Part shown: one piece after another, positions 17,756-26,417 of the stretch
Numbering within the stretch: the stretch's first letter is position 1
Layout: each line of letters opens with the position of its first letter
Origin: Pseudoalteromonas sp.
GTDB lineage: Bacteria; Pseudomonadota; Gammaproteobacteria; Enterobacterales; Alteromonadaceae
Length of the DNA stretch: 64,000 nucleotides
NCBI RefSeq assembly: GCF_018402495.1
Contig: NZ_JAGYIU010000002.1
Coordinates: 214,984-278,983, forward strand
Reading direction: 5' to 3'
Program-made: the position numbers and the translations under genes
Notes under the pieces: model-generated
Seen by the model: the letters and a program-made list of their open reading frames with translations, nothing else
Database searches by the model: none
Told to the model about the DNA's origin: nothing

Positions 17756-17956
17756 GTGTTTTCTCCGATTCTAAACAACCCGTGTGATAAAGCCAATAGA
17801 TAAAGATAAATTAATACAAAAGCGCCATTGTAAATCACTACATATATTACATGAGGGTAATACAATAGGCTTTTTTAGCCGGTTTTACAAAGTTTTATGG
17901 TAGGCTAAAAAATCGTTAAAAAATAACGAACTATTTTTAAAAAATTAGTCTAACTC

Positions 17957-17985
17957 TTGAGTTATCCACTTATAAACCTTATAAC
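17957..17985 (+). promoter_or_regulatory. Sigma-70-type promoter for the moxR/bat operon
   Basis: TTGAGT (17957-17962), 17-base spacer, TATAAC (17980-17985): five of six consensus positions in each box with ideal spacing, about 67 bases before the moxR start. Confidence 0.6.
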
Positions 17986-18052
17986 TAGCTCAGTATTTGT
18001 TACCTACACCAATTTAGGTATTATTTAAGCTGACGAGGACAGTCCACTTATT

Positions 18053-19009
18053 ATGGCAGCTAACGCATTTTCACAATTAAAAACGTATTTAGACACCCAA
18101 ATTATTGGCCAGCCTGCGCTCACTCAAGCACTATTAATTGCTATTTTAGCCGATGGTCATTTATTAGTTGAAGGCCCACCGGGGCTTGCAAAAACACGCG
18201 CTGTTAATGCCTTAGCAAAAGGTATTGAAGGCTCGTTTCAGCGTGTTCAGTTTACCCCAGATTTATTACCAGCCGATGTGACCGGCACCGATATTTATCG
18301 CCAACAAACCAGTGAGTTTGTGTTTGAAAAAGGCCCTTTATTTCATAACCTTATTTTAGCGGACGAAATAAACCGAGCACCAGCAAAAGTACAATCGGCA
18401 TTATTAGAAGCAATGGCCGAGCGCCAAGTCACGGTGGGCAAAAACACCTATCCACTCAGTGACCTGTTTTTAGTGATGGCAACACAAAATCCGCTTGAGC
18501 AAGAAGGTACTTACCCGCTACCAGAAGCGCAATTAGACCGCTTTTTAATGCACCTAAGTATTAATTACCCAGGTGCTGAGCATGAGCTTGATATTTTACG
18601 TTTGACCCGTGGTGAAGCACTTAACGATGAAGCCCCAGTGCTTGAGCAAATTTCACAACCCGATTTATTTGCTGCGCGAAAAGCAATTTTAGGTCTGTAT
18701 TTGGCCGAGCCATTAGAGCAGTACCTAGTGCAACTGATCATAGCCACTCGAGAAGGTGCAAACTTAGATGAGCAACTTGGCCGCTGGATTGAATACGGCG
18801 CCAGCCCACGTGCCACGATTGCTTTGGATAAATGTGCCCGCGCTCATGCGTGGTTAAGTGGTCGTGATTTTGTATCACCTGACGATATACAAGCTGTGGT
18901 ACATAATGTATTGCGCCATCGCATTATTCTAAGTTACGAAGCACAAGCCGATGGTATTACAAAAGATCAGGTTATTAGCCGTATTGTTGAACTAGTCGCA
19001 GTACCTTAA
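18053..19009 (+). CDS. MoxR family AAA+ ATPase
   Basis: 318 residues. Walker A GPPGLAKTRA near residue 41, Walker B LILADEINRAP near 98-108, and sensor motifs ATQNPLEQEGTYPLPEAQLDRF near 142-163 as in all MoxR proteins. MoxR ATPases act as chaperones that assemble or activate partner proteins, typically those with von Willebrand A (VWA) domains, and here two VWA genes follow in the same operon. First gene of a tightly spaced six-gene set (gaps of 3 bases or overlaps). Confidence 0.94.
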   Translation: MAANAFSQLKTYLDTQIIGQPALTQALLIAILADGHLLVEGPPGLAKTRAVNALAKGIEGSFQRVQFTPDLLPADVTGTDIYRQQTSEFVFEKGPLFHNLILADEINRAPAKVQSALLEAMAERQVTVGKNTYPLSDLFLVMATQNPLEQEGTYPLPEAQLDRFLMHLSINYPGAEHELDILRLTRGEALNDEAPVLEQISQPDLFAARKAILGLYLAEPLEQYLVQLIIATREGANLDEQLGRWIEYGASPRATIALDKCARAHAWLSGRDFVSPDDIQAVVHNVLRHRIILSYEAQADGITKDQVISRIVELVAVP

Positions 19010-19012
19010 GTT

Positions 19013-19957
19013 ATGCAAACACACTTTGATTCTCAGGCATGGTTTAAATTAAGCCATAGCCATGGTGTTAATTTATCGCTTAAAGAGCTGATGTATTATA
19101 AAGCAAAAGCGCAACTGCTTGAGCTGGCACCTAAAGTTAGAATAAAAAACACCTTGGCGGGGCAATACCTTGCGCCCCACAAAGGCCGAGGTATGGAATT
19201 TGCCGAAGTGCGTCATTATCAAAACGGTGACGATATACGCTCTATTGATTGGCGCGTTACCGCACGCACCGGCGAAACCCACACTAAACTTTTTCAAGAG
19301 GAAAAAGAGCGCCCGGTATTTGTGTTTACTGACTTTTCAAACTCAATGCTATTTGGCTCGCAATTACTGTTAAAATCGGTGCAAGCGGCACATATTAGCG
19401 CCTTAGTTGCGTGGTCAGCGTGTCAGCGTGGCGACAGAATTGGCGGTATTGTGTTTAATCAGCACTCGCATTTAGAGCTAAAACCCAGCGCTCGTGAAAA
19501 AGCGGTATTAAAACTATGCCATAATTTATGCGATGCGCATCAGCTGGCTCTTGAAAACATTGATAAGCCGGCCGCGAATAATTTTAGCGATAACCTCAAA
19601 CGTTTAAATCACTTAGCTAAGCCCGGTAGTTTGGTTTATATCGTGTCTGATTTTAACGCCTTGGATGACGCCAGCTTTAAGCAACTTGAACTTTTAGCGC
19701 GTCATTGTGAACTGATTGGGTGTCATATTAGCGACCCCTTTGAACATCAATTACCTGCTTTTAAACAAACGGTAACCGTCAGTGCTAATAATCAGCAATT
19801 TGCCCTGCCCTTAATGAACAAGAGCTTTAGACAACGATTTGCCAAAAATGCTGAGCACGCATTTAGCGCCCGTGTTCATCGTTTAACAAAGTCAGGACTG
19901 AATCTATTATCATTCGATGCAGCCAAAGCCCTCGAACTGCAATTAGTGAGAAAATAA
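19013..19957 (+). CDS. DUF58 domain-containing protein
   Basis: 314 residues. The DUF58 signature DIRSIDWRVTARTGETHTK is seen at about 73-91, preceded by GRGMEFAEVRHYQNGD. DUF58 proteins are standard partners of MoxR ATPases and resemble degenerate VWA domains: VFVFTDFSNSM near 102-112 corresponds to a MIDAS-like segment (DFSNS). No membrane segment is evident, unlike many relatives. It begins three bases after the moxR stop. Confidence 0.9.
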   Translation: MQTHFDSQAWFKLSHSHGVNLSLKELMYYKAKAQLLELAPKVRIKNTLAGQYLAPHKGRGMEFAEVRHYQNGDDIRSIDWRVTARTGETHTKLFQEEKERPVFVFTDFSNSMLFGSQLLLKSVQAAHISALVAWSACQRGDRIGGIVFNQHSHLELKPSAREKAVLKLCHNLCDAHQLALENIDKPAANNFSDNLKRLNHLAKPGSLVYIVSDFNALDDASFKQLELLARHCELIGCHISDPFEHQLPAFKQTVTVSANNQQFALPLMNKSFRQRFAKNAEHAFSARVHRLTKSGLNLLSFDAAKALELQLVRK

Positions 19958-19960
19958 ATC

Positions 19961-20395
19961 ATGCAAACCTCTCCACTTGATGGTCTACACGATATTATTG
20001 CTCCCACCCAAGTCGACTGGTGGCCGCTAGCCCCTGCTTGGTGGGTTGTTATTGCAATTGCTGTGTGTTTATTGTGTAGCTTGATTGTCATAATTTATAA
20101 AAATTATCGCTTTAAAAAGCCAAAACGTGATGCCATTGCATTAGCCACTCAACACCAATCAGCGCAGCAATTACATATCATTTTAAAGCGTTTAGTGATC
20201 ACCTATTACGAACCGCGTTTAGCCGCGCAATCAACAACGCATTGGTGCAACACATTAAACCAACTTTCAGCTATTGGCTTTACAGAAGAAGAAATTTTAA
20301 GCCTATATAACGCTAATCAAACACAGGCAGCCCTCAGTGATAAATTTCGCCAAGCCATTAAACAATTTAAACTAAAGGAGCCGCTGCATGTTTGA
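19961..20395 (+). CDS. DUF4381 domain-containing membrane protein
   Basis: 144 residues. Short N-terminal segment with LDGLHDIIAPTQVDWWPLAPAWW typical of DUF4381, then one membrane helix (about 24-46) and a cytoplasmic helical tail. These proteins occur only inside MoxR/Bat operons; the function is unknown, probably as a membrane component of the complex. Its end overlaps the next gene by eight bases. Confidence 0.85.
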   Translation: MQTSPLDGLHDIIAPTQVDWWPLAPAWWVVIAIAVCLLCSLIVIIYKNYRFKKPKRDAIALATQHQSAQQLHIILKRLVITYYEPRLAAQSTTHWCNTLNQLSAIGFTEEEILSLYNANQTQAALSDKFRQAIKQFKLKEPLHV

Positions 20396-21371
20396 ATTTA
20401 GCTGGCCATGGCTGTTTTTATTACTGCCACTGCCTTTAGTATTGTTACTATTAAAACCCGCTGCCAATGATGCCAACACGCGTCTGCGCATTCCAAGTTT
20501 TGCATCACATAATTTAAGCAATCAAAGCATAGAGCCAAGTGCGCGTAAATTGAATATTATCGAGTGGTTGCTGTGGTTATTATTAGTGACCGCATCAGCA
20601 AATCCAACGTGGTTAGATGAGCCCATATCGCTACCCAACGAAGGCCGCGATATAATGCTCGCTGTGGATTTGTCAGGGTCAATGACCGAACAAGACATGG
20701 CTTACAATGGCCAATATGTTGACCGTTTAACTATGGTCAAAGCAGTGCTAAGTGACTTTATAGAGCAGCGCCAAGGCGACAGACTCGGCCTTATATTATT
20801 TGGTGATACCGCTTTTTTACAAACCCCATTGACGCGTGATGTAAAAACCGTCAGTCAAATGCTCTCTGAGGCGCAAATTGGTTTAGTAGGACGCGCCACG
20901 GCGATTGGTGACGCTTTAGGTTTATCGGTTAAGCGCTTTGCCAGTAAAAAAGAAAGTAACCGTATTGTAGTGTTACTAACCGATGGACAAAACACCGCGG
21001 GAAATTTGAACCCAGAAGATGCACTGTTACTTGCCCGTGAAGAAGGTATAAAAGTGTACACCATTGGAGTCGGTTCAGATAACCCGCGCGGCTTTAGTTT
21101 ATTTAATATGGGCTCTGGGGGCAGTAACCTAGACGAGGGCTTATTGAAAAAAATTGCTGAGCAAACAGGTGGTTTGTATTTTAGGGCAAAAGATGTGGCT
21201 GGCCTGCAACAGATTTACGCTGAGCTTGATAAGCTTGAACCAATTAGTGCCGATGAGCAAACCTTTCGCCCACAAACTGCCTTGTTCTATTACCCGTTAT
21301 TACTGGCCATTTTACTCATAAGTGCAGTGGCATTGATAAAAACGATGCGCGCAATGAAGGAGCCAAACTAA
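20388..21371 (+). CDS. VWA domain-containing membrane protein (BatA-like)
   Basis: 327 residues. N-terminal membrane segments (about 5-22 and 57-72), a VWA domain with an intact metal-ion adhesion site DLSGSM near 92-97 and the later TDGQNT segment, and a C-terminal membrane helix near 302-320. This is the BatA layout: a VWA domain held on the outer face of the inner membrane. It overlaps both neighbours and is likely a client or partner of the MoxR ATPase encoded upstream. Confidence 0.92.
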   Translation: MFEFSWPWLFLLLPLPLVLLLLKPAANDANTRLRIPSFASHNLSNQSIEPSARKLNIIEWLLWLLLVTASANPTWLDEPISLPNEGRDIMLAVDLSGSMTEQDMAYNGQYVDRLTMVKAVLSDFIEQRQGDRLGLILFGDTAFLQTPLTRDVKTVSQMLSEAQIGLVGRATAIGDALGLSVKRFASKKESNRIVVLLTDGQNTAGNLNPEDALLLAREEGIKVYTIGVGSDNPRGFSLFNMGSGGSNLDEGLLKKIAEQTGGLYFRAKDVAGLQQIYAELDKLEPISADEQTFRPQTALFYYPLLLAILLISAVALIKTMRAMKEPN

Positions 21372-23263
21372 TGGATTTTGAATTTATTCGTCCTGCTATT
21401 TTATGGCTGTTACTCCCTGCCTCAGGGTTATTTTTTATTGCCTTGCTAAAACATAAAAAAACCCAGTCAGCGCCGCTTATTGCGCCGCACTTGGCACCAT
21501 TTGTAATGAGTGAATCAAACAATAAAGCTCGCCAGCCGCTGTGGTTGGTTGCGTTGTTTTGTAATTTAGCGATTATATTTAGTGCAGGACCAAGCTTTGA
21601 AGAAAAACAAGTACCCGTGTTTCAAAGTAAAAGTGCCCGCGTTATTGTTATGGATATGTCTTACTCTATGTACAGCACCGACATTGCCCCTAATCGATTA
21701 ATGCAATCACGTTTTAAAGCGCTTGATATGGTTGAGCTATTTAAAGAAGGTGATACTGCGTTAGTTGCGTATGCAGGTACTGCCTACACTATTTCACCAC
21801 TGACCAACGACGCGAAGACTCTTGCCAACCTTATTCCTAGTTTAAGCCCTGAAATTATGCCAGATAAAGGCTCAAACGTACTCGCTGGCTTAGATATGGC
21901 ACAAGAGCTACTAAGCCAAGCCGGCTACCTCGATGGCGATATTATTTTGATCACCGATGGTATTGAACAACAAGAGCAAAGTGATGTGAGCCGTTTTACT
22001 AACGCTAGCCAATATCGACTTAATATTTACGGCGTAGGCACCGCGCAAGGAGCCCCTATAAAGTTACCTGAAGGCGGATTTTTAAAAGATAATTATGGTC
22101 AAATTGTAGTGCCAACACTTAACACTTCTTTACTTGAAGGACTTGCAAAAAATAGTGGTGGTCAATATGCCAATTACCAACCAAGCAATAATGACATTGC
22201 CGTTTTTTCGCCGCAAGCAAATAGCGAAGTGCTAAAAAGTGAAAAACCCAATTTAGCGCTATGGCGCATCGACGCCGGTATTTATGGCTTGCTTATTTTA
22301 CTGCCTTTAGCTTTGTATTTATTTAGACGATCTGCATTAGTTAGCGCAGTGCTATTACTAAGCTTTTTACCTCAGCAAAATGTGCATGCCGCAGAGCTGC
22401 CAACCCTGTTTAAAAATACCGATCAACGGGCATTAGATGCATACAATAACAAAGCGTATCAACAAGCAGCTCAGGCTCGCTCAAGCGCCCTCAAAGGGGC
22501 TGCTCTTTATCAGCAAGGGCAATTTGATGCTGCCTTGAATGAGTTTAGCCAAGATAAATCAGCAACCGGTTATTATAACTATGGCAACGCCTTAGCTAAA
22601 GCGGGGCAACTAGAAGCCGCCATTGACGCGTATAAACAAGCGCAAGCAAAGCAAGATAACTTTAGTGAAGCCGCTGAAAATCAAGCACTTGTTGAGCAGT
22701 TACTGAATCAACAGCAAGATCAACAAAATCAGCAAGGTAATGATTCGCAAAATCAAGATCAGCAAAGTCAAGAGGATGCAGAAAAATCAAAACAAGATCA
22801 GCAAAAAAATGGCGAGAAAAACAACGCAGATAAAAGCGAAGAGGACAGCCAAAGCACTGAGCAGCAATCGGATCAGCCCTCGGAACAATCAAAAGATCAG
22901 CAAGGCCAATCTGGTGAGCAATCAGATAAACAAAATGAGCCTGACATGCAAGCTCAGTCACAAAGCCAACAAAATGAAAATAAAGACGAGAATACACCGC
23001 AGCAAGATGAGCCGCAAAATCAACCTAATGAAATGAGTGAGCAACCGCCCTCTGATGAGCAAAAACAGCAGGCACAGCAACAAGCCATGCAGGCACAAGC
23101 CGCTGAGCTCACTAATGAAGAAAAAGAAAAAGCACAGCAACTAAATCAGTTATTAAGAAAAGTGCCCGACGATCCCGCTATTTTATTAAGAAACAAGATG
23201 CAATTAGAAGCCCAAAAAAGACAATATCAACGCCGTCCAACAGGAGTAGAAAAATCATGGTAA
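21371..23263 (+). CDS. VWA and TPR domain protein (BatB-BatC fusion)
   Basis: 630 residues. Order: membrane segments (about 9-26 and 57-72), VWA domain with MIDAS DMSYS near 94-98 and ITDGIEQ, membrane helices near 300-335, TPR-type repeats (about 345-440, ALYQQGQFDAALNEF and GNALAKAGQLEAAIDAYKQA), then a long low-complexity tail (about 445-575) dominated by Gln, Asn, Asp, Glu, Ser and Lys, and a short basic end. In Bacteroidetes-type operons the VWA part (BatB) and TPR part (BatC) are separate genes. The start ATG overlaps the previous stop by one base. Confidence 0.92.
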   Translation: MDFEFIRPAILWLLLPASGLFFIALLKHKKTQSAPLIAPHLAPFVMSESNNKARQPLWLVALFCNLAIIFSAGPSFEEKQVPVFQSKSARVIVMDMSYSMYSTDIAPNRLMQSRFKALDMVELFKEGDTALVAYAGTAYTISPLTNDAKTLANLIPSLSPEIMPDKGSNVLAGLDMAQELLSQAGYLDGDIILITDGIEQQEQSDVSRFTNASQYRLNIYGVGTAQGAPIKLPEGGFLKDNYGQIVVPTLNTSLLEGLAKNSGGQYANYQPSNNDIAVFSPQANSEVLKSEKPNLALWRIDAGIYGLLILLPLALYLFRRSALVSAVLLLSFLPQQNVHAAELPTLFKNTDQRALDAYNNKAYQQAAQARSSALKGAALYQQGQFDAALNEFSQDKSATGYYNYGNALAKAGQLEAAIDAYKQAQAKQDNFSEAAENQALVEQLLNQQQDQQNQQGNDSQNQDQQSQEDAEKSKQDQQKNGEKNNADKSEEDSQSTEQQSDQPSEQSKDQQGQSGEQSDKQNEPDMQAQSQSQQNENKDENTPQQDEPQNQPNEMSEQPPSDEQKQQAQQQAMQAQAAELTNEEKEKAQQLNQLLRKVPDDPAILLRNKMQLEAQKRQYQRRPTGVEKSW

Positions 23264-24903
23264 TGCGATTATTTTGCTGTTTATTGCTATTAACTGCCAT
23301 GCCATTAATGGCCGCCACCACTTTGGAGGCAAGCGTTGATAAAAACCCAGTATTAGCGGGTGAATTTTTTATGCTTAATATTAGCATTGATGATTCAATA
23401 AAAGGGCAACAACCCGACACCTCAGCGTTATTAAACGATTTTGTAGTCGGCCCGATGAGCTTAAGTAGTAGCACTAACATTATTAATGGCAGTATAAAAA
23501 AGCAAACCACTTGGTCAGTTAAACTGATGACCCGCAAGGCTGGCGAATACACCATTCCCAGTTTTAATGTCGCAGGACTGAGCACAAAACCGATTGTTCT
23601 ATCAGTAAAAGAGCGCAGTAGCGATACCGATAAAAATAATGATATATTTTTAAAAACCTCGCTCTCAAATAATAGCTTATTTGTACAAGAGGCCGGTGTT
23701 TACACTATTAAACTTTACTTAGCCAAAGAGCTTCTTGATGGCAGCTTAAGTGCGCCAAGTATGGAAGATGCCCAACTTACCCAACTCGGTAAACAAAGCG
23801 AAGATTATGAACTGGTTAACGGTAAACGTTATTTAGTGATCACCCGTAATTATTTAATTCAGCCCCAAAAAAGTGGCGCCTACACTATTGCAGCGCCCGT
23901 TTTTCAGGGGCGTATTCAGCAAAACTATCGCCAATTGGAAGTGTCAGCGCTTGGCGATGAGCAGCAAATTGAAATTAAACCTATCCCTGAAAACTATCAA
24001 GGAGACTGGTTACCCAGTGAACTGGTGAGCTTAACCGAGCAATGGCAGCCAGAGGATAATACCGTTGAAGCCGGTACGCCGATAACACGTACAATTATGC
24101 TTACCGTCTTAGGGGTGACTAAAGAGCAGTTACCCGAAATTGATATGCCTACTATTAATGGTATTCGCAGCTACCCTGATGAAAAAGAAACCAATAATGC
24201 GGTACGCGATGGCCGAGTGGTATCACAGCAAACGGCCTCGTATGCGCTACTGCCACAAACATCTGGCACTTACACATTGCCTGAAATTAGCCTGCCTTGG
24301 TATAACACCAAAATGAATCGAATTAGTTACGCGACCTTACCTGAGCGCACTATTACAGTAACACCCAGTACAACAGCGCCAGTGCAAACGCTTAATCCGC
24401 CAGCTGAAAACAATCTAAATAACACTATGGCAGAGTCAACGGAGCAAGCAGTTACAGTGCAACAGCAAACTGCCACACCACTGTGGCTAATTATTGTGGC
24501 CGCACTTGGTTATGTTTTATGGATTGCGACGGTGATTTTTTACTTTATTAAACGCCCAACTAAAGAAGTGCAACAAGCGGCTCAAACAAGTAATAAAACA
24601 AATCAACAACCACATTTAAAAGCCCTGTTGCTATTCGCTAAAAGCCATGACGAAAAAGCATTTTACGATGCGCTTAATCAGTATGCGCTAACCCTTACAG
24701 GTATAAAGGTAGGGGCCTTATCCCATTTATGCGCTATGATAAACAACTCAGAGTTCACCGCGCAGGTAAACAATTTACAAGCACAGTTGTACAGTAAGCA
24801 AACGGCTAGCGCCAACTTAGACGCTATAGTTAGCATGTTAAAGGCACATCAATCGCAAACAGCTAAGCCATCATCACCTGCGTTAAAAGAGCTGTATTCT
24901 TGA
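23257..24903 (+). CDS. BatD family protein
   Basis: 548 residues. Cleavable signal peptide (cut near MAA-TT at about 20), a large beta-rich exported region with ADKNPV-like start and repeated KxGxYTIP segments (GEYTIPSF, SGAYTIAAP, SGTYTLPEI) typical of BatD, a membrane helix at about 408-432 and a cytoplasmic helical tail of about 115 residues. BatD is thought to present an outer-face scaffold for the VWA proteins. Last gene of the moxR/bat set; it overlaps the upstream gene by seven bases. Confidence 0.9.
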   Translation: MVMRLFCCLLLLTAMPLMAATTLEASVDKNPVLAGEFFMLNISIDDSIKGQQPDTSALLNDFVVGPMSLSSSTNIINGSIKKQTTWSVKLMTRKAGEYTIPSFNVAGLSTKPIVLSVKERSSDTDKNNDIFLKTSLSNNSLFVQEAGVYTIKLYLAKELLDGSLSAPSMEDAQLTQLGKQSEDYELVNGKRYLVITRNYLIQPQKSGAYTIAAPVFQGRIQQNYRQLEVSALGDEQQIEIKPIPENYQGDWLPSELVSLTEQWQPEDNTVEAGTPITRTIMLTVLGVTKEQLPEIDMPTINGIRSYPDEKETNNAVRDGRVVSQQTASYALLPQTSGTYTLPEISLPWYNTKMNRISYATLPERTITVTPSTTAPVQTLNPPAENNLNNTMAESTEQAVTVQQQTATPLWLIIVAALGYVLWIATVIFYFIKRPTKEVQQAAQTSNKTNQQPHLKALLLFAKSHDEKAFYDALNQYALTLTGIKVGALSHLCAMINNSEFTAQVNNLQAQLYSKQTASANLDAIVSMLKAHQSQTAKPSSPALKELYS

Positions 24904-24951
24904 TCACAATTGTATTTTGCTTTTTTGGCCTATAATAATTTTAATTAAAAA

Positions 24952-25515
24952 ATGCTTATGTTTGGAAATAAAAAATCGAATGATCAGGTCTTACTAAATA
25001 TGGCTGAAAAGCAACAACGCTACGAAGCTCTGGTTCACGTTTATCATAAGGAACTCTATCGCTTCGCTTACTGGTTATGTAACGATCCGAATATTGCCGA
25101 TGATTTAGTACAAGAAACTTTTTTGCGGGCTTGGCGATCACTTGATTCGTTAATAGACCAAAAAGCGGCTAAGCCATGGTTATTAACCATTTTAAGGCGT
25201 GAAAATGCAAGGCGCTTTGAGCGCAAGCAATTTGATTACAGTGATGTAGACAACGACACGCTAGTAGATCAAACCAGTCACTCTTTAGATGATGAAATGG
25301 AGCAAACCGTTATTCAACGGCAAATTTCGTTGTTGGCCGATGAGTACAAAGAGCCTCTACTTTTACAAGTGGTTATGGGCTGCTCCGGGGATGAAATTGC
25401 AAGCATACTCGATTTAAACAAAAATACCGTGATGACTCGTTTGTTTCGAGCTAAAAATCAACTTAAAGAGGCACTAAGCCGTGATGATGAACAACTTAAA
25501 GGAGCATCAAAGTAA
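24952..25515 (+). CDS. Sigma-70 family RNA polymerase sigma factor (ECF-like)
   Basis: 187 residues. Region 2 (VYHKELYRFAYWLCND...DLVQETFLRAW, about 30-62) and region 4 (EPLLLQVVMGCSGDEIASIL, about 138-157, then NTVMTRLFRAKNQL) are both present and regions 1 and 3 are missing, the ECF layout. An alternative start is the ATG at 24958. A TATAAT sequence at 24931-24936 could be its -10 box. Its stop overlaps the ATG of the DUF3379 gene by one base, the usual arrangement for a sigma factor with its membrane regulator. Confidence 0.93.
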   Translation: MLMFGNKKSNDQVLLNMAEKQQRYEALVHVYHKELYRFAYWLCNDPNIADDLVQETFLRAWRSLDSLIDQKAAKPWLLTILRRENARRFERKQFDYSDVDNDTLVDQTSHSLDDEMEQTVIQRQISLLADEYKEPLLLQVVMGCSGDEIASILDLNKNTVMTRLFRAKNQLKEALSRDDEQLKGASK

Positions 25516-26267
25516 TGGATGAACTTGAGTTTCGTCGCCGCACGATTGCACAGCCAAATGAGCTAGACAAAGAACTACTGGAATTTGCAAATAGCAGTCC
25601 CGATAGGCAAGCGTTTTTAAATGAACACAAAGCATTTGATAAGCAACTAAATGATGCGCTTGATATTGCTGTGCCTGATAATCTTGCTGAACGGATTATT
25701 TTAAACACCTCGTTAAAAGAAAAAGCCAGAAAAGATGATCTTGAACAAAAAAGCAATGTAGTTGATTCACGCTCACGCTTTAAGTTTTACCGCATCTATT
25801 TAGCATTAGCAGCCTCGTTTGTAATTGCTGTGAGTGCATTTATGTTTAGCTCAGAGCAAAACTTGAATCATGCAGCTGGCGAGCATGCGTTAGCACATGT
25901 TTATCATGAACTAAACGCGTTAAATAAAACCCAGCCGATCAGCTTGCAAACTGTCAACGAAAAGCTGGCTTTACTTGGCGGTCAACTTAATGATTTACCT
26001 GGGAAAGTTACTTATGTTAACTTTTGCGATTTTCAAGGCGAGAAAGGCATCCATTTAGTGTTTGCATCGGACTTTGGGCCCATAACAGTATTTATTGTCC
26101 CTAGTGATAATAAAGTCTTTGAAATTGGCTCGGGTGAGTTTAGTGATGCACGTTATGCAGGCCATATAAGCCGAGGAAAGCAAGCAGACACCGTACTAAT
26201 TGCAAACCTTGGTTCACCGGTGGATGTGTACAGCGAGCGTATTGCAGGTGCCATTCGCTGGCTGTAG
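25515..26267 (+). CDS. DUF3379 membrane protein, candidate anti-sigma factor
   Basis: 250 residues. An N-terminal cytoplasmic part (1-90) with FRRRTIAQPNELD and FLNEHKAFDKQLNDAL, one membrane helix (about 93-112), then a periplasmic domain of about 135 residues. This matches DUF3379. The topology and its translational coupling to the sigma gene suggest an anti-sigma factor. No HxxxCxxC zinc motif of the ZAS class is present, so binding would differ from classical zinc anti-sigmas. The role is inferred, not shown. Confidence 0.82.
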   Translation: MDELEFRRRTIAQPNELDKELLEFANSSPDRQAFLNEHKAFDKQLNDALDIAVPDNLAERIILNTSLKEKARKDDLEQKSNVVDSRSRFKFYRIYLALAASFVIAVSAFMFSSEQNLNHAAGEHALAHVYHELNALNKTQPISLQTVNEKLALLGGQLNDLPGKVTYVNFCDFQGEKGIHLVFASDFGPITVFIVPSDNKVFEIGSGEFSDARYAGHISRGKQADTVLIANLGSPVDVYSERIAGAIRWL

Positions 26268-26355
26268 TACCAATTTGCATAAATATTTGAACAATTTAAC
26301 AAATTAAACTCCCCTATATCTAAGCAGATTGATATAAGGAAATGGGTATTACAAA

Positions 26356-26392
26356 CAATAAAAAACCGCAACGAGTGTGCGGTTTTTTATTG
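26356..26392. terminator. Bidirectional terminator between DUF3379 gene and aminotransferase
   Basis: Arms 26356-26370 and 26378-26392 are perfect 15-bp complements (core CCGCA/TGCGG with A and T runs). It serves both convergent units. Confidence 0.88.
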
Positions 26393-26417
26393 CTATTAAG
26401 CTAAAACTTATTATTGG

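Larger units (their letters stand above)
17722..18052. other. Divergent regulatory region between fadI and moxR
   Basis: 331 bases without a gene. It holds the FadR-like palindrome at 17741-17755, an AT-rich central part with runs of A and T (17860-17950), and a good sigma-70 promoter reading toward moxR at 17957-17985. Nothing else recognisable. Confidence 0.6.

Noticed and set aside
22662-22997. 111-residue minus-strand frame in the BatB-C gene
   Set aside because: Antisense of the Gln/Asp-rich tail; no start signal or motif.
22690-23140. Gln-rich repetitive DNA that could look like a tandem repeat or phase-variable tract
   Set aside because: No unit repeats exactly; it encodes a low-complexity protein tail rather than a simple sequence repeat.
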